From: Lentilitoribacter sp. Alg239-R112 | Lineage (GTDB): Bacteria; Pseudomonadota; Alphaproteobacteria; Rhizobiales; Rhizobiaceae | Assembly: GCF_900537175.1 (NCBI RefSeq) | Contig: NZ_LS999834.1 | Span: forward strand, 499,406-563,405 | Direction: 5' to 3' | DNA length: 64,000 nt | Position numbers and translations under genes: made by a program | In this document: positions 25,308-36,150 of the stretch, piece after piece | Numbering within the stretch: position 1 is the stretch's first letter | How the letters are laid out: every line of letters begins with the position of its first letter | The notes under the pieces: generated by a model | Databases searched by the model: none | What the model saw: only the letters and a program-made list of their open reading frames with translations | Told to the model about the DNA's origin: nothing

Positions 25308-26777
25308 ATGCTGGATAAGCCAATTTCTGAAACCGTAGAGACAAAGCCCGCTCTTGACGAACCAATTCAAGATGTAACAAAGGCTAGGCGCTCGCCTTTT
25401 ATGGTCGCCACTAGAGCAATCATACAATTCATATTGATGGGTGCCGTTTTATTTGGCTCATATTTTGCCATGGAACGTTTAATTTCTAGTCGTGACGAGC
25501 CGGGTAAAAGACCTTTCACACGGCAAGCCTTAACCGTTGAAACCAGAAATGTTACCATCCAAGATCATCGTCCGACAGTACTCGTATATGGCGAGGTCGA
25601 GACAGCAGCTAAAATTGATATGCGCCCCTTGGTTGGTGGTGAGATTATAGATGTAAATCCAAACCTATCCGCTGGCGTTCGTATTAAAAAAGGCGACCTT
25701 TTAGTCGAAATTGATCGATTTAATTATGAAGGTGCAGTGCTTGAGGCGAAAGCAAACCTCACTCAAGTAGAGGGTGCCATTCGTGAGATTGAAGCAAGGC
25801 TTGCATCGGAAAAAGACCAACTTAGATCATCCAATGAGCAACTTAATCTTGCACGTGCCGATTTAACTCGCGCACAATCTTTGTCACAATCGGGCACGTT
25901 GACCAAAAAGCAAGTAGATGATCGGATGCTGATTGTCTCGCAACGTGAGCAATCCGTCGGTCTACGCCGTAACAATATTATTATTGCAGAAGCGCAACGT
26001 GAACAACAACTCGCAAACACCGAACGATTGAAATGGAAGCTTCGTGAGGCTGAACGCAAACTGGAAAACACGAAATTATTCGCACCATTTGGCGGAATCA
26101 TCTCCAACTCTGATGCAGAAATCGGTCGTTCAGTTAGCAGTAACGATATTATTGCATCTATTTATGATGACAAATCTCTGGAGGTACGATTTACCCTCAC
26201 AAATGCCCAATATGGACGGATGGCTATCGATAGCGACCAGCTTATCGGGCGCAAAGTAGCAATCGACTGGACGATCGGCGAGACAAACTATGAATATAGC
26301 GGCACAATTAATCGCATCGGAGCAACAGTTGCTGCCGACCGAGGCGGTGTTGAAGTTGTAGCGCGTATTGATCCGGTTAGCCACGCTGTTCAACTTCGTC
26401 CTGGCGCATTTGTTGAGATTATAGTGCCTGATAAACTTTACAGCTCTTCAATCAATGTTCCGGAAACATCGATCTACGATCAATCGTACGTTTTTGTTGT
26501 CAAAGACGATAAACTTGCACGACGAGATATCGAAATACTCGCTTTTGATGGCAGTAATGCGATTGTTTCATCTAAGAAAGGCGGCGAGCAGATTAATGAC
26601 GGGGACCAACTACTAATTACCCGGCTTACCGAGGCGAATGACGGCATACCCGTTCAAGCCCCAGGAAAAGGCCGTTTTTCTGATGGCAATAAAAAGCAGA
26701 CGAGTAACAAGAAAAAACATGACGGGGATGAACGTTTACCTCGCAAGAAGGCGACAGCTAACGGAACAGATAGTTAG
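25308..26777 (+). CDS. RND efflux periplasmic adaptor subunit
   Basis: The protein of about 489 residues has a cytoplasmic N-terminus and one membrane anchor (IIQFILMGAVLFGSYFAM, near residues 45-62). The membrane-fusion pattern follows: first lipoyl half with VLVYGEVETAAKIDMRPLVGGEI, a long alpha-hairpin (roughly residues 140-260, rich in Leu/Glu/Gln), second lipoyl half LFAPFGGIISNSDAEIGRSV, and beta-barrel. A basic, Lys-rich C-terminal tail closes it. I start it at the ATG at 25308, since the upstream TTG start lacks a ribosome site. It bridges inner-membrane pump and outer-membrane duct. Its stop abuts the permease ATG directly. The outer-membrane component may be the TolC-family protein at 3837-5381, but that is a guess. 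Confidence 0.88.
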   Translation: MLDKPISETVETKPALDEPIQDVTKARRSPFMVATRAIIQFILMGAVLFGSYFAMERLISSRDEPGKRPFTRQALTVETRNVTIQDHRPTVLVYGEVETAAKIDMRPLVGGEIIDVNPNLSAGVRIKKGDLLVEIDRFNYEGAVLEAKANLTQVEGAIREIEARLASEKDQLRSSNEQLNLARADLTRAQSLSQSGTLTKKQVDDRMLIVSQREQSVGLRRNNIIIAEAQREQQLANTERLKWKLREAERKLENTKLFAPFGGIISNSDAEIGRSVSSNDIIASIYDDKSLEVRFTLTNAQYGRMAIDSDQLIGRKVAIDWTIGETNYEYSGTINRIGATVAADRGGVEVVARIDPVSHAVQLRPGAFVEIIVPDKLYSSSINVPETSIYDQSYVFVVKDDKLARRDIEILAFDGSNAIVSSKKGGEQINDGDQLLITRLTEANDGIPVQAPGKGRFSDGNKKQTSNKKKHDGDERLPRKKATANGTDS

Positions 26778-29700
26778 ATGAACTTCCAGGCCAAGCAAAC
26801 AGAAGCTGTAAAAAATGGGTGGGCCGGGCTGATCAGCACGTTTATTCGTCACCCAAATGCCGCCAACCTTCTAATGGTGTTGATGATTATCTTTGGTGCC
26901 TTTGCCATCGCCAAGATCAATACACAGTTCTTCCCGACAGTCGACCGTCCGAATATTGGCGTCTATATCAGCTGGCCGGGGGCAAGCGCACAAGATGTTG
27001 AAGTCAACGTGTTAGCAGTTGCGGAACCAGAATTACGCTTCATCAATGGTGTTGAACGAATGACATCTACCGCATCTGAAGGCAATGGCGCTATCACGTT
27101 AGAATTCGCAGAAGGGGCCAATATGCAGGAAGCCCTTTCTGAGGTTGAAGCTGCGGCAAAAGCCATTGGCAATTTACCAGAAGATGCAGAAACACCCGAA
27201 GTTCGTCGCTCTCAATTTTTCGATGCCGTTGCACGGCTATCGATAAGCGGTTCCGCATCTGAAAGCGTTAAACGCGACTGGGCAAAACGCGTCCGTGATG
27301 ATCTCATCGATCGTGGCATCGATAAAATTAATTTCTCGGGATTGCGCGCCTCGGAGATTTCAATCACCGTGCCAGAACGCGAGTTGCGGCGGCTATCAAC
27401 CACAGTGTCTGAAATTTCCAGCATCATTGGCGGCAATAGTCGCGATATTCCATCTGGCAATGTCGATGGTGATATCGAACGCCAGTTGCGAGCATTGGCC
27501 AACGCCAGAAACATAAATGGGCTTCGGGATGTTGAAATTAAATCTTTCCCTACAGGAGAAAAGGTTAAACTTGGCGACATTGCAAAAATTGAAGATTCAT
27601 TTAATAGCAGTGACACACGCGGGCTATCAGATAATTTAGCAGCGATTGAGCTGGATGTGCGCCGAGCACCATCTGCGGATACGCTAGAAACAGCTGCAAT
27701 CTTGTTTGATTATATCGAAGAAATTCGACCACAGTTGCCAGATAATATCGAATTAAAAACTTACCGCGTATCATCGGAAGCACTGTCAGAACGCATATTG
27801 CTTTTGGTCAAGAATGCGGCGGGCGGCTTACTTATCGTCGTCCTCACACTGTTTATTTTCCTCAACGCACGCATCGCTTTCTGGGTTGCTGCAGGAATTC
27901 CTATTGCGCTTTTAGCGACCATCGGATTTATGCTGGTCATCGGACAGACCATTAATATGATCACACTGTTTACCTTGATCATGATGCTTGGCATCATTGT
28001 CGATGACGCAATCGTGGTTGGAGAGCACACCAACACCAGATTGGAAGCGGGAGATGACAATATAACCGCGGCAGAAAATGGCGTCGGCATGATGATGACA
28101 CCGGTGATGGCAGCAATGCTGACCACCCTTGCAGCATTTAGCCCGATCCTTTTGATCAATGACACTATTGGTCAAATCATGGGTGTGCTCCCCTACGTAG
28201 TGATAGCAGTGCTCATTGCAAGTTTGATTGAGTGCTTTTTAATTCTACCAGGACATTTGGCTCATTCACTTAGAACAAAAAAAATCGTTCGCTGGTCCTA
28301 TTGGCGTCAGTTCTTCATCGCGTTGATTATGACACTAACGCTGGCAGCTATTTTAAACAGACTAAGCATAGGTGCCGATAAATCAGCGTCTCCATTATTG
28401 GCTCAATTGGCTGACATGCCGTCGTTCATGAGAGCTGCTCTCGCAGCGCTATCAGCCCTTACTTTTGCAACCATTATTGAGTTTATCTTCATAAAGCTCC
28501 TGCGCCCATTCATAACATTCACTTTAACTTCGTTGGGATGTTTGATACTTGCGAATATCTATTCGTCGTTAGCTTCTGGATCTGGTGAATTTGAAAATAT
28601 ACGCTCATTTATTGGCAGCCTAATTACAATTCCGAGTATTAATTTAATGGTTGCTGGTATCGTGACCGCAGTCATTATCGTGCTGTTCAGCGAGATATCT
28701 GTTCGACGTAAAGAAAGCAAAATGTCAGCAGAAGAATTGGAAGCTCAAAGGCGGGGCGATGGTTGGTTCCGCCGAAACTTTGATGCTCGTTTTAATTGGT
28801 TCCGCGACAATCCATTTCACTGGCTGGTGCGCCTATCCTATAATTGGCGATATGTGACCATTGCTTTTTCTGCAGGCCTCGTCATGGTTTTGGCTGTCGG
28901 GCTAATTAAAAGTGGGAAAGTAGAATTTGTATTCTTCCCGTCCCCGGAAGCAGAAAATATTACTGGTATTGTTGTTTTCAATGCTGGCCTGCCGGAGGAT
29001 CAGGCTCTCAAAGCCATCGAAACATATGAAAAGTCGCTTCGCGATGCGGATGACAAATTAACTGATGAAAACGAGCAGCTTGTCAGCGCTATATTCACAA
29101 CATTTGGTGCATCCAATAGAAACGGGGCTGTACAGGCAAGAATAAATGTTCAGTTAACAGCATCAGAGTTTCGCTCAGTTAGGACAAATGACATTGTGAG
29201 CGCGTGGCGCAGGGAAGCTCCACGTATTGCTGGCATCCAACGTTTCTCAGTTGCTCAATCTCGCGGAGGCCCTCCCGGACGAGATGTTGAGGTTCGCTTA
29301 CAGGGAGATAGTTCAGAACAGCTCAAAGCGGCAGCCAATGATGTCGCACAACTTCTCTCAACGCTAGAAGGTGTATCGGGTGTTGAGGATAATTTACCTT
29401 ACGGAAAACCAGAACTTGTTATGCAACTTACGCCATTTGGTTCCGCACTGGGGTTCTCCATCGATAATGTTGGTCGGCAGATTAGAAATTCATTTGAAGG
29501 TAATGTCCCATTCCGATTTGCACGCGGCGATGATGAAGTAACGGTTCGTGTCAGTGCTGAACTGCGCGAAAGCGGGCTGGCAGCATTACGAAACCTTTCC
29601 CTTAAAGGCCCATCTGGCCAATTCGTGCCGTTAACTGAAATTGTTGATCTTAGTGAGCGACAGGGCTTTGCATCCATAAAGCGCCGCGATGGCAAAACCA

Positions 29701-30422
29701 CGATTTCTGTTTCAGGTGATATTGATAATAATGTCTCCACAACGGACAAAGTAACCGAAACGCTTACATCTGCCGGCGAGCTTGCATCAATTGCCGCCAA
29801 ACATGGCGTTACGTATAGCTTTGGTGGGCGCTCAGAGGAACAAAAGAACGCGTTTTCAGATCTCCGCCTTGGCGCCATCATTGCCATCATTGTGATTTAT
29901 ATCATCTTAGCTTGGTTCTTTGGCAGCTATTGGCAGCCTCTTGCTGTGATGATGATCATCCCATTTGGTATTGTCGGAGCCGTATTTGGTCACTGGTTGA
30001 TGGGATTCAAACTCACGATTTTATCATTCATAGGCCTGCTTGGCTTATCCGGTATTTTGGTCAACGACTCCATTATCTTAGTTGCTCGCCTCAATGAGCG
30101 ATTACGAGAAGGTGTAAATCAAGCAGAAGCTGCTATTGGTGCCAGCCTTGATCGCCTGCGCGCTGTGATGCTGACATCACTCACAACTATTGGCGGATTA
30201 CTGCCGCTATTATTTGAAACAAGCCGACAAGCACAATTCCTCCTGCCAATGGCAATTACAATCGTGTTTGGTCTTGCACTTTCAACATTCCTCGTTCTGT
30301 TTCTCGTGCCTGCCCTCGTTGGTGTGGGTAACGATATAAGAACAGTTTTCGCGGCTATATTTGGTCAAATTCGAGAAAATTCACCGAATAAGGCCACAAC
30401 ATCAAATCCACCAGCGGAGTAA
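26778..30422 (+). CDS. RND efflux permease subunit with extra membrane helices
   Basis: The 1214-residue permease exports substrates using the proton gradient. It shows the family opening FIRHPNAANLLMVLMIIFGAFAI, porter subdomains, and the TM4 proton-relay pair Asp-Asp in MLGIIVDDAIVVGEHTN. In TM10, GLSGILVNDSIILV has Asn where AcrB has its relay lysine, as in many HAE-type relatives. It is about 170 residues longer than usual because of an insertion between TM6 and TM7 (about residues 500-650) holding roughly four extra hydrophobic helices. Adaptor and permease are adjacent with no gap. The substrate is unknown. Confidence 0.9.
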   Translation: MNFQAKQTEAVKNGWAGLISTFIRHPNAANLLMVLMIIFGAFAIAKINTQFFPTVDRPNIGVYISWPGASAQDVEVNVLAVAEPELRFINGVERMTSTASEGNGAITLEFAEGANMQEALSEVEAAAKAIGNLPEDAETPEVRRSQFFDAVARLSISGSASESVKRDWAKRVRDDLIDRGIDKINFSGLRASEISITVPERELRRLSTTVSEISSIIGGNSRDIPSGNVDGDIERQLRALANARNINGLRDVEIKSFPTGEKVKLGDIAKIEDSFNSSDTRGLSDNLAAIELDVRRAPSADTLETAAILFDYIEEIRPQLPDNIELKTYRVSSEALSERILLLVKNAAGGLLIVVLTLFIFLNARIAFWVAAGIPIALLATIGFMLVIGQTINMITLFTLIMMLGIIVDDAIVVGEHTNTRLEAGDDNITAAENGVGMMMTPVMAAMLTTLAAFSPILLINDTIGQIMGVLPYVVIAVLIASLIECFLILPGHLAHSLRTKKIVRWSYWRQFFIALIMTLTLAAILNRLSIGADKSASPLLAQLADMPSFMRAALAALSALTFATIIEFIFIKLLRPFITFTLTSLGCLILANIYSSLASGSGEFENIRSFIGSLITIPSINLMVAGIVTAVIIVLFSEISVRRKESKMSAEELEAQRRGDGWFRRNFDARFNWFRDNPFHWLVRLSYNWRYVTIAFSAGLVMVLAVGLIKSGKVEFVFFPSPEAENITGIVVFNAGLPEDQALKAIETYEKSLRDADDKLTDENEQLVSAIFTTFGASNRNGAVQARINVQLTASEFRSVRTNDIVSAWRREAPRIAGIQRFSVAQSRGGPPGRDVEVRLQGDSSEQLKAAANDVAQLLSTLEGVSGVEDNLPYGKPELVMQLTPFGSALGFSIDNVGRQIRNSFEGNVPFRFARGDDEVTVRVSAELRESGLAALRNLSLKGPSGQFVPLTEIVDLSERQGFASIKRRDGKTTISVSGDIDNNVSTTDKVTETLTSAGELASIAAKHGVTYSFGGRSEEQKNAFSDLRLGAIIAIIVIYIILAWFFGSYWQPLAVMMIIPFGIVGAVFGHWLMGFKLTILSFIGLLGLSGILVNDSIILVARLNERLREGVNQAEAAIGASLDRLRAVMLTSLTTIGGLLPLLFETSRQAQFLLPMAITIVFGLALSTFLVLFLVPALVGVGNDIRTVFAAIFGQIRENSPNKATTSNPPAE

Positions 30423-30438
30423 ATTTGGGATCAAATTG

Positions 30439-32142
30439 TCAAGATGGAATGATCTGAAAACGATCTACATCCACCATACCCATATCGGTAATTTTCAGAT
30501 GCGGAATAACTGGGAGTGCAAGAAATGCCAATTGTAAAAACGGTTCTTCAAGCGTGACGCCCAACCCTTTTGCAGCAGCGCGAAGCGTGATCAATTGATC
30601 TCGTACATGTTCAAACGGCTCAAGGCTCATGAGACCTGCAATAGGTAACGCAACTTCTGCCAGCACCTCGCCACCATCAACAACAACAAAACCACCTTCA
30701 ATCTCACGAAGACGATTTGCGGCCAAAGCCATATCACCATCATCCACGCCGACGACTGCTATATTGTGATGATCGTGGCAAACAGTGGATGCGATTGCAC
30801 CGCTCTGCAAACCAAATCCGTTTACAAAACCAGTGCCAACATTTCCATTTTTCCCATGCCGTTCGATGATCGAAATTTTAATTATATCTCGACCTAGATC
30901 AGCATTGGCCTCTGGTCTTCCATCTAACACTTCGGATCTTATATGCTGTGTAATAATTTTGCCGGGAACAATACCGATTACGTGTGCCTCGTTCCCACCA
31001 GATTTAATGTGTAAATCTCGCGCTGTTATATCTCGTGAACGGACACTATCACGACCAATGGGCGGTATAGTTTCTCGCGTAGCAAATAGCGCATTATCAA
31101 CCTTACGACCCGCGCTATAGACATCTGAAATATCGCATTCATATAAATCACTTATAATCACCAAATCAGCACGCCAACCAGGTGCCACAAGACCACGATC
31201 TTTTAAGCCATATGCTCGCGCCGCTGAAATTGAAGCAGCACGATACATCGCAAGCGGGTCGGCGCCAAGTTTAATGGCGGTTCTGATCATATAATCAAGA
31301 TGGCCTTGCTCTGCGATATCAAGCGGATTTCTGTCATCTGTACACAATGCAATGAATGGCGAATTTCGTTCGGTGATAATTGGGGCTAGCGCATGCAGGT
31401 CTTTTGATACTGAGCCTTCACGCACTAAAATATGCATACCCTTGCGAAGCTTCTCCATTGCTTCATCAGCTGTCGTTGTCTCATGGTCTGTCGATATTCC
31501 GGCGGCTAGATATCCATTTATATCATGACCTCTGACCAAGGGTGCATGCCCGTCAATATGGCGGCCAGCAAAGGCTTCTAATTTATCAAGGCACTCCTCA
31601 TCTTTATTTAAAACACCGGGATAATTCATAAATTCAGCTAGGCCGATGACCTTGGGATGATCCATCAACGGTGTTAGGTCTTTTGCCTCTAATCGCGCAC
31701 CGGATGTTTCCATCTGTGTTGCAGGCACACAACTGGAAAGTTGAACACGCACATCCATAATTGTACGTTCGGCACATTTGAGGAAATATTCTATACCTTC
31801 GATACCCAGTACATTGGCTATTTCGTGCGGATCACAAAGTGCTGTCGTCACACCGTAAGGCAAAACACAACGATCAAATTCAAATGGTGTTACCATCGAA
31901 GATTCAATGTGTAGATGCGTATCAATGAAACCCGGAACGACTATTTTCCCGTCAAGATCAACTTCTTCAACACCTTCATAATCTTCACAAGTACCCACGA
32001 TCATATCACCGCAAATGGCAATATCACTTTCAACCAATTCGCCCGTGACTAAATCAAAAAAGCGACCGTTTTTTAAAACCAAGTCAGCTTTTTCTGTTCC
32101 ACGTCCTTGATCAATCCGTTTGGAAATTATTTCCCTTATCAT
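30439..32142 (-). CDS. ade: Adenine deaminase
   Basis: The 567-residue amidohydrolase converts adenine to hypoxanthine and ammonia for purine salvage. Marks are the Lys-Asn-Gly-Arg N-terminal beta domain, the metal-binding [15 protein letters not shown], the [10 protein letters not shown] motif, [23 protein letters not shown] in the barrel, and DDRNPLDI with the catalytic aspartate. The bacterial adenine deaminase C-terminal domain ([19 protein letters not shown]) is complete. It lies 68 bases downstream of trkH on the same strand and converges on the RND permease gene with a 16-base gap. Confidence 0.93.
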   Translation of the reverse strand: MIREIISKRIDQGRGTEKADLVLKNGRFFDLVTGELVESDIAICGDMIVGTCEDYEGVEEVDLDGKIVVPGFIDTHLHIESSMVTPFEFDRCVLPYGVTTALCDPHEIANVLGIEGIEYFLKCAERTIMDVRVQLSSCVPATQMETSGARLEAKDLTPLMDHPKVIGLAEFMNYPGVLNKDEECLDKLEAFAGRHIDGHAPLVRGHDINGYLAAGISTDHETTTADEAMEKLRKGMHILVREGSVSKDLHALAPIITERNSPFIALCTDDRNPLDIAEQGHLDYMIRTAIKLGADPLAMYRAASISAARAYGLKDRGLVAPGWRADLVIISDLYECDISDVYSAGRKVDNALFATRETIPPIGRDSVRSRDITARDLHIKSGGNEAHVIGIVPGKIITQHIRSEVLDGRPEANADLGRDIIKISIIERHGKNGNVGTGFVNGFGLQSGAIASTVCHDHHNIAVVGVDDGDMALAANRLREIEGGFVVVDGGEVLAEVALPIAGLMSLEPFEHVRDQLITLRAAAKGLGVTLEEPFLQLAFLALPVIPHLKITDMGMVDVDRFQIIPS

Positions 32143-32210
32143 TTAATGCCTATCTGCAACTTTTATCTTTTGTTGGAATACAACTCGAACCTTTCCCCAA
32201 TCAACCCAGA

Positions 32211-33668
32211 TTATGTTCTCCAAAAACTGGGCAGGAAAATGACAAGAAGTGTGAAGAGTTCGAGACGTCCGAGCAACATGCCGATGGATAAAAGCCACTT
32301 TGCCGTATCGCTTAAGCTTGCATAATTGCCAGTCGGACCGATGGTGCTGCCTAAACCTGGACCAACATTGGCGATAGCCGTCCCTGCCCCCGAAAGTGCC
32401 GTTGTGGTATCTAGCCCACAAAGTTTAAGACCCAATGCGAGTGCGAAAAAAGACACCATGAATAAAAAGAAGAACGCCATAACCGAGGCAATAACTTGTT
32501 GTTGAATGGGCCTACCATTAAATCGTGGTCTGAAAATACCGCTCGGATACATTACCTGATTGAGATGCTGTTTTACTGCTTGGAACAGCACCTGAAACCG
32601 AAACACTTTAATGCCGCAGGATGTCGATCCGGCGCAACCGCCCACAAACATAATAAGAAAGAAAAAACTTACAGCAAATGCGCCCCAACTATCGTAACCA
32701 GTCGTCGAATAGCCCGTACCAGTAACAACAGATACAACATTGAAGGCCGCAAATCTAAGAGCATTTGCGCCTTGATGCTCTCCACTCGCTACTGCCATGA
32801 ACCATGCCATAAAAATGGCTATAAACAGAAATACGCCAAACACGCGAACTTGCGAGTCCTGCCAAAGTGGTTTGAACCGCCCTTGGATCATTTGCACATA
32901 GAGGATAAATGGTATCGAACCTAAGATCATAAATATGATCGCAACACCTTCTATCGAGGCACTATTGAAGTGCCCCATAGATGCATCTTTTGTTGAAAAA
33001 CCGCCAGTCGCAACTGTTGTCATCGCATGGATAACAGCATCATCCACCGCCATGCCAGCCGCAATATAAAGCACGGCACAAAGACCTGTTATGGCAATAA
33101 AGACCAATGTGATTGAAGATGAGATTTGTGTTGTTCGTGGTAGGATTTTTTCTGCCGTATCGAATGCCTCAGCTTTAAACAGCTGCATACCACCAATTTG
33201 CAACATTGGGAAAACGGCAATTGCCATCACAATGATCCCAAGACCACCAAGCCATTGAAGAAGGCCGCGCCAAAACAAAATGCCAGGAGGGGCATTATCA
33301 AGATCATCAATTACGGTAGCGCCCGTTGTGGTAAGGCCAGACATGGATTCAAAAAAGGCGTCAGTATAAGTATCAACGACACCGGACCAAACAAATGGCA
33401 ATGCCCCAAAAGCCACCAACGCAAGCCAAGAACATACTGTCATCAAAAGCGCTTGTCGCGTTGATAACCCCTTTGGGATGCCTCTGGTGGAGATAAACAT
33501 CAAAAGCCCGACAAGTATTGTAAGCCCAGATGTAATGGCAAAAATTTGCCAGTCCGAACTGCCAACAATAAGATCTACGAGCGCGGGTAGCAACATTGAC
33601 ACACCCAGCGCCGTGATTAATACGCCGGTCACCAATGCGACAGGTCTAAGATCTATAAGACCGATCAA
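32211..33668 (-). CDS. trkH: TrkH family potassium uptake protein
   Basis: The 485-residue membrane protein has the four pore-loop repeats of Trk/Ktr potassium channels: [29 protein letters not shown] with [12 protein letters not shown], and [16 protein letters not shown]. It imports potassium with a cytosolic NAD-binding TrkA, not seen here. No ATG fits the start: translation must begin at TTG at 33668, since the first membrane helix begins within ten residues, and this TTG overlaps the apaG stop (TTGA). The apaG-trkH pair is therefore likely translationally coupled. Confidence 0.9.
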   Translation of the reverse strand: MIGLIDLRPVALVTGVLITALGVSMLLPALVDLIVGSSDWQIFAITSGLTILVGLLMFISTRGIPKGLSTRQALLMTVCSWLALVAFGALPFVWSGVVDTYTDAFFESMSGLTTTGATVIDDLDNAPPGILFWRGLLQWLGGLGIIVMAIAVFPMLQIGGMQLFKAEAFDTAEKILPRTTQISSSITLVFIAITGLCAVLYIAAGMAVDDAVIHAMTTVATGGFSTKDASMGHFNSASIEGVAIIFMILGSIPFILYVQMIQGRFKPLWQDSQVRVFGVFLFIAIFMAWFMAVASGEHQGANALRFAAFNVVSVVTGTGYSTTGYDSWGAFAVSFFFLIMFVGGCAGSTSCGIKVFRFQVLFQAVKQHLNQVMYPSGIFRPRFNGRPIQQQVIASVMAFFFLFMVSFFALALGLKLCGLDTTTALSGAGTAIANVGPGLGSTIGPTGNYASLSDTAKWLLSIGMLLGRLELFTLLVIFLPSFWRT

Positions 33669-34057
33669 TTCAAAACTCTCTGTATATCGGGCCGATCTAA
33701 TGAAAAGGCCGGAATTTCTGCATCGAACACCAGACCTGCATCTGTTTTAAATTGATAACGCCCGAGCATAATCCCAGAAGGGGTATCAAGTGGGCAACCG
33801 GATGAGTATTGATATGAAGCACCCGGCTCTAAAAATGGTTCTTCCCCCACCACACCTTTGCCGGCAACCTCATCAACATAACCATTCTCATCAGTAATAT
33901 GCCAATAACGGCTTATGAGTTGAATTCTACTGGAAGAACGATTGGTTATTTTGATATGATAGCCCCAAACATATCGATCTTCATCCGGGTCAGATTGTTC
34001 ATCGATATAAAATGGTTCGACTTCTACGTCTATGTCATTTGTTGTCGCCTGATACAT
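33665..34057 (-). CDS. apaG: ApaG domain protein
   Basis: The 130-residue protein is the single-domain ApaG of proteobacteria, an immunoglobulin-like beta fold. It shows [23 protein letters not shown], the glycine loop [26 protein letters not shown] and IMLGRYQF. ApaG is historically linked to cobalt/magnesium handling and pyrophosphate binding, but its biochemical role is unsettled. In Rhizobiales it often sits beside metZ, as here (about 2 kb away with the phosphatidyltransferase between). It overlaps the trkH start by four bases. Confidence 0.92.
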   Translation of the reverse strand: MYQATTNDIDVEVEPFYIDEQSDPDEDRYVWGYHIKITNRSSSRIQLISRYWHITDENGYVDEVAGKGVVGEEPFLEPGASYQYSSGCPLDTPSGIMLGRYQFKTDAGLVFDAEIPAFSLDRPDIQRVLN

Positions 34058-34236
34058 CCGCTATCTTCAAGTCCTTTATCAACAGGCCTTATCAACCATA
34101 TTGCCTTATTCTATAGCATGATGATCAGGTCAAGTCAGCAAAGGCCAATCATTTGGTGACAAATAAGTGATGAACAATGAATTGCGTATGTTGGTTAGTA
34201 TCTGTATGGGAAAATAAATTAACTGAGGAAACTGAT

Positions 34237-34869
34237 ATGCTGGACGGTTCAGCGCGCAAAATAATCGACCCGATGCTGGATAGTGCAGGTCAATTTCTGG
34301 CTAAAAGAGGCGTTTCGGCTGATAGTGTAACCATAGCTTCTTTCATTGTCGGGCTTATATCAGCGATCTTTATTGTCTATGGTTACCTTATTTCTGGGCT
34401 TGCGCTCTTGCTCTTGAGTCGAGTAGGCGATGGGCTAGATGGCGCGGTGGCACGACACAGCCAAACAACAGACTTTGGCGGTTTCTTGGATATCGTTCTG
34501 GACTTTGCCTTCTATGGACTAATCCCACTTGCCTTCATTATTTATGATCCAATAAACAATGCGATCGCAGGATCTCTTCTGCTCTTTTCGTTTTACATCA
34601 CTGGTTCGAGTTTTCTTGCTTATTCAATTTTTGCAGAAAAATGGCAACTCAAGACGGAAGTCCGTGGTCAAAAATCTATTTACTTCACTACCGGTCTTGC
34701 CGAAGCCACCGAGACGTTCATCACGTTTGCGCTGTTTTGCATCTTCCCGGACTGGTTTTCGATCATTGCGTACATTTTTTCAGCAATCTGTATCTATACC
34801 GCCTTCTCGCGAATTATGCTGGCGAAGGCGGCGTTTGATGCAAGTCGAAAAGAACAGATGCCCAACTAA
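34237..34869 (+). CDS. CDP-alcohol phosphatidyltransferase family protein
   Basis: The 210-residue integral membrane enzyme carries the full CDP-alcohol phosphotransferase signature: DGLDGAVAR, then after eight residues GGFLDIVLD (Asp-Gly-x2-Ala-Arg-x8-Gly-x3-Asp-x3-Asp), within about six membrane helices. Family members make phospholipids from CDP-diacylglycerol or CDP-alcohols. The start at ATG 34237 is preceded by GAGGAA at 34225-34230; the upstream in-frame ATG at 34177 lacks a site. The exact lipid product is not determinable. It overlaps the 3' end of metZ by four bases in convergent orientation. Confidence 0.87.
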   Translation: MLDGSARKIIDPMLDSAGQFLAKRGVSADSVTIASFIVGLISAIFIVYGYLISGLALLLLSRVGDGLDGAVARHSQTTDFGGFLDIVLDFAFYGLIPLAFIIYDPINNAIAGSLLLFSFYITGSSFLAYSIFAEKWQLKTEVRGQKSIYFTTGLAEATETFITFALFCIFPDWFSIIAYIFSAICIYTAFSRIMLAKAAFDASRKEQMPN

Positions 34870-36050
34870 AGATTATTAAGTGCTTGCTCGAAATCTTCAA
34901 GCAAATCATTCACATCTTCAATCCCAAAGGAAACACGCACAGTCCCATCGGTGATACCAAGAAGCTGTCGATCTTCTTCTGCCAAATTCTTGTGAGTTGT
35001 CGTCGCCGGGTGCGTGATTAAACTCTTCGCATCACCCAAATTATTAGAGATGCTAATAACATCCAGTGCATCCTGCATTTTAAATGCTGCATTCTTACCG
35101 CGCTTTAATTCAAAGGCCACCAATGTGGACCCACCCGTCATTTGCTTGGCAATGATATCTGCCTGAGGGTGATCTGCTCGTCCTGGATATATAACACGTG
35201 AAATAGCATTATGCTCCGCCAAGAAGTCGGCCACCGCTTTTGCATTTCGCGTTTGTTCATTGACCCTTAATGACAAGGTCTCAAGCCCTTTTAGCATTGT
35301 CCATGCATTAAACGGTGACATGGAAGGTCCAGTATGACGATAGTAATCCTGCAACGTCTCATTGATCCATTCAGAATCAGACAAGATTATCCCACCCAAG
35401 CAACGGCCTTGGCCATCGACATGTTTTGTCGTTGAATAAACAACAATGTGTGCGCCTAGGTCTAAAGGCTTCTGGAAAAGTGGAGTTGCAAAAACATTGT
35501 CGACAACAAGCTTTGCGCCGCACTGATTGGCCAGCTTAGCAACGCCAGCAATATCAATTACTTCCAGTGTCGGATTTGTTGGGCTTTCCAAAAACATCAC
35601 TTTGGTGTTTGGACGAATAGCTTCTTCCCATTTTTTGAGGTCCGTGCCATCAACCAATGTGGTCTCAATGCCATACTTTGGCATTAATTTTTCAATCACC
35701 CAACGACAAGACCCAAATAATGCACGGGCAGCAACAACATGATCACCAGCCTCAACCTGACACATAAGCGCTGCAGTAACAGCTGCCATACCGGAAGCGG
35801 TTGCACGGCCTTCCTCTGCACCTTCGAGTATGCACATCCGTTCTTCAAACATGGAAACGGTAGGGTTGGCATAGCGGGAATAAATATACCCGTCTTCTTC
35901 ACCTAAAAAACGTGCTTCGGCCGAACTCGAACTATCATACAAATAGCCTTGTGTTAGATAAAGGGCTTCAGATGTTTCACCAAATTGCGAACGGGTTGTA
36001 CCAGCATGAACAAGCTTCGTTGCATCGCGATAAGATTTTTTTTCAGTCAT
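34866..36050 (-). CDS. metZ: O-succinylhomoserine sulfhydrylase
   Basis: The 394-residue PLP enzyme of the Cys/Met metabolism family makes homocysteine from O-succinylhomoserine and sulfide. It has YSRYANPTVSMFEERM, ATASGMAAVTAALM, FLESPTNPTLEVIDIAG and the PLP-binding Lys209 in STTKHVDGQGR; this last form marks MetZ over cystathionine synthases. I start it at ATG 36050 with GGAAG upstream. A SAM-II riboswitch about 100 bases upstream confirms a role in methionine supply and predicts repression by S-adenosylmethionine. Confidence 0.92.
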   Translation of the reverse strand: MTEKKSYRDATKLVHAGTTRSQFGETSEALYLTQGYLYDSSSSAEARFLGEEDGYIYSRYANPTVSMFEERMCILEGAEEGRATASGMAAVTAALMCQVEAGDHVVAARALFGSCRWVIEKLMPKYGIETTLVDGTDLKKWEEAIRPNTKVMFLESPTNPTLEVIDIAGVAKLANQCGAKLVVDNVFATPLFQKPLDLGAHIVVYSTTKHVDGQGRCLGGIILSDSEWINETLQDYYRHTGPSMSPFNAWTMLKGLETLSLRVNEQTRNAKAVADFLAEHNAISRVIYPGRADHPQADIIAKQMTGGSTLVAFELKRGKNAAFKMQDALDVISISNNLGDAKSLITHPATTTHKNLAEEDRQLLGITDGTVRVSFGIEDVNDLLEDFEQALNNL

Positions 36051-36090
36051 GTTACTTCCAAACAAACTAGCCAAGCAGAAAAACTCAGAC

Positions 36091-36122
36091 AAAATAAAAC
36101 CGACTTGCACAAGCTAGCCGGT
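36091..36122 (-). terminator. Putative riboswitch-controlled terminator in the metZ leader
   Basis: Reading the minus strand, ACCG (36122-36119) pairs with CGGT (36102-36099) and CTTG with CAAG inside it, with a short internal loop, followed by TTTTATTTT at 36098-36090. It lies about 30 bases past the SAM-II aptamer and 40 bases before the metZ start. The interrupted stem makes it only moderately strong. A switch from the aptamer to this structure is inferred. Confidence 0.4.
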
Positions 36123-36150
36123 CAAACGTCAAAAGAGTTCTTAAACGCAC

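Noticed and set aside
27761..28175. Open frames on the minus strand inside the RND permease gene
   Set aside because: They lie entirely within a well-supported gene, show skewed composition and no family likeness, so they are shadows.
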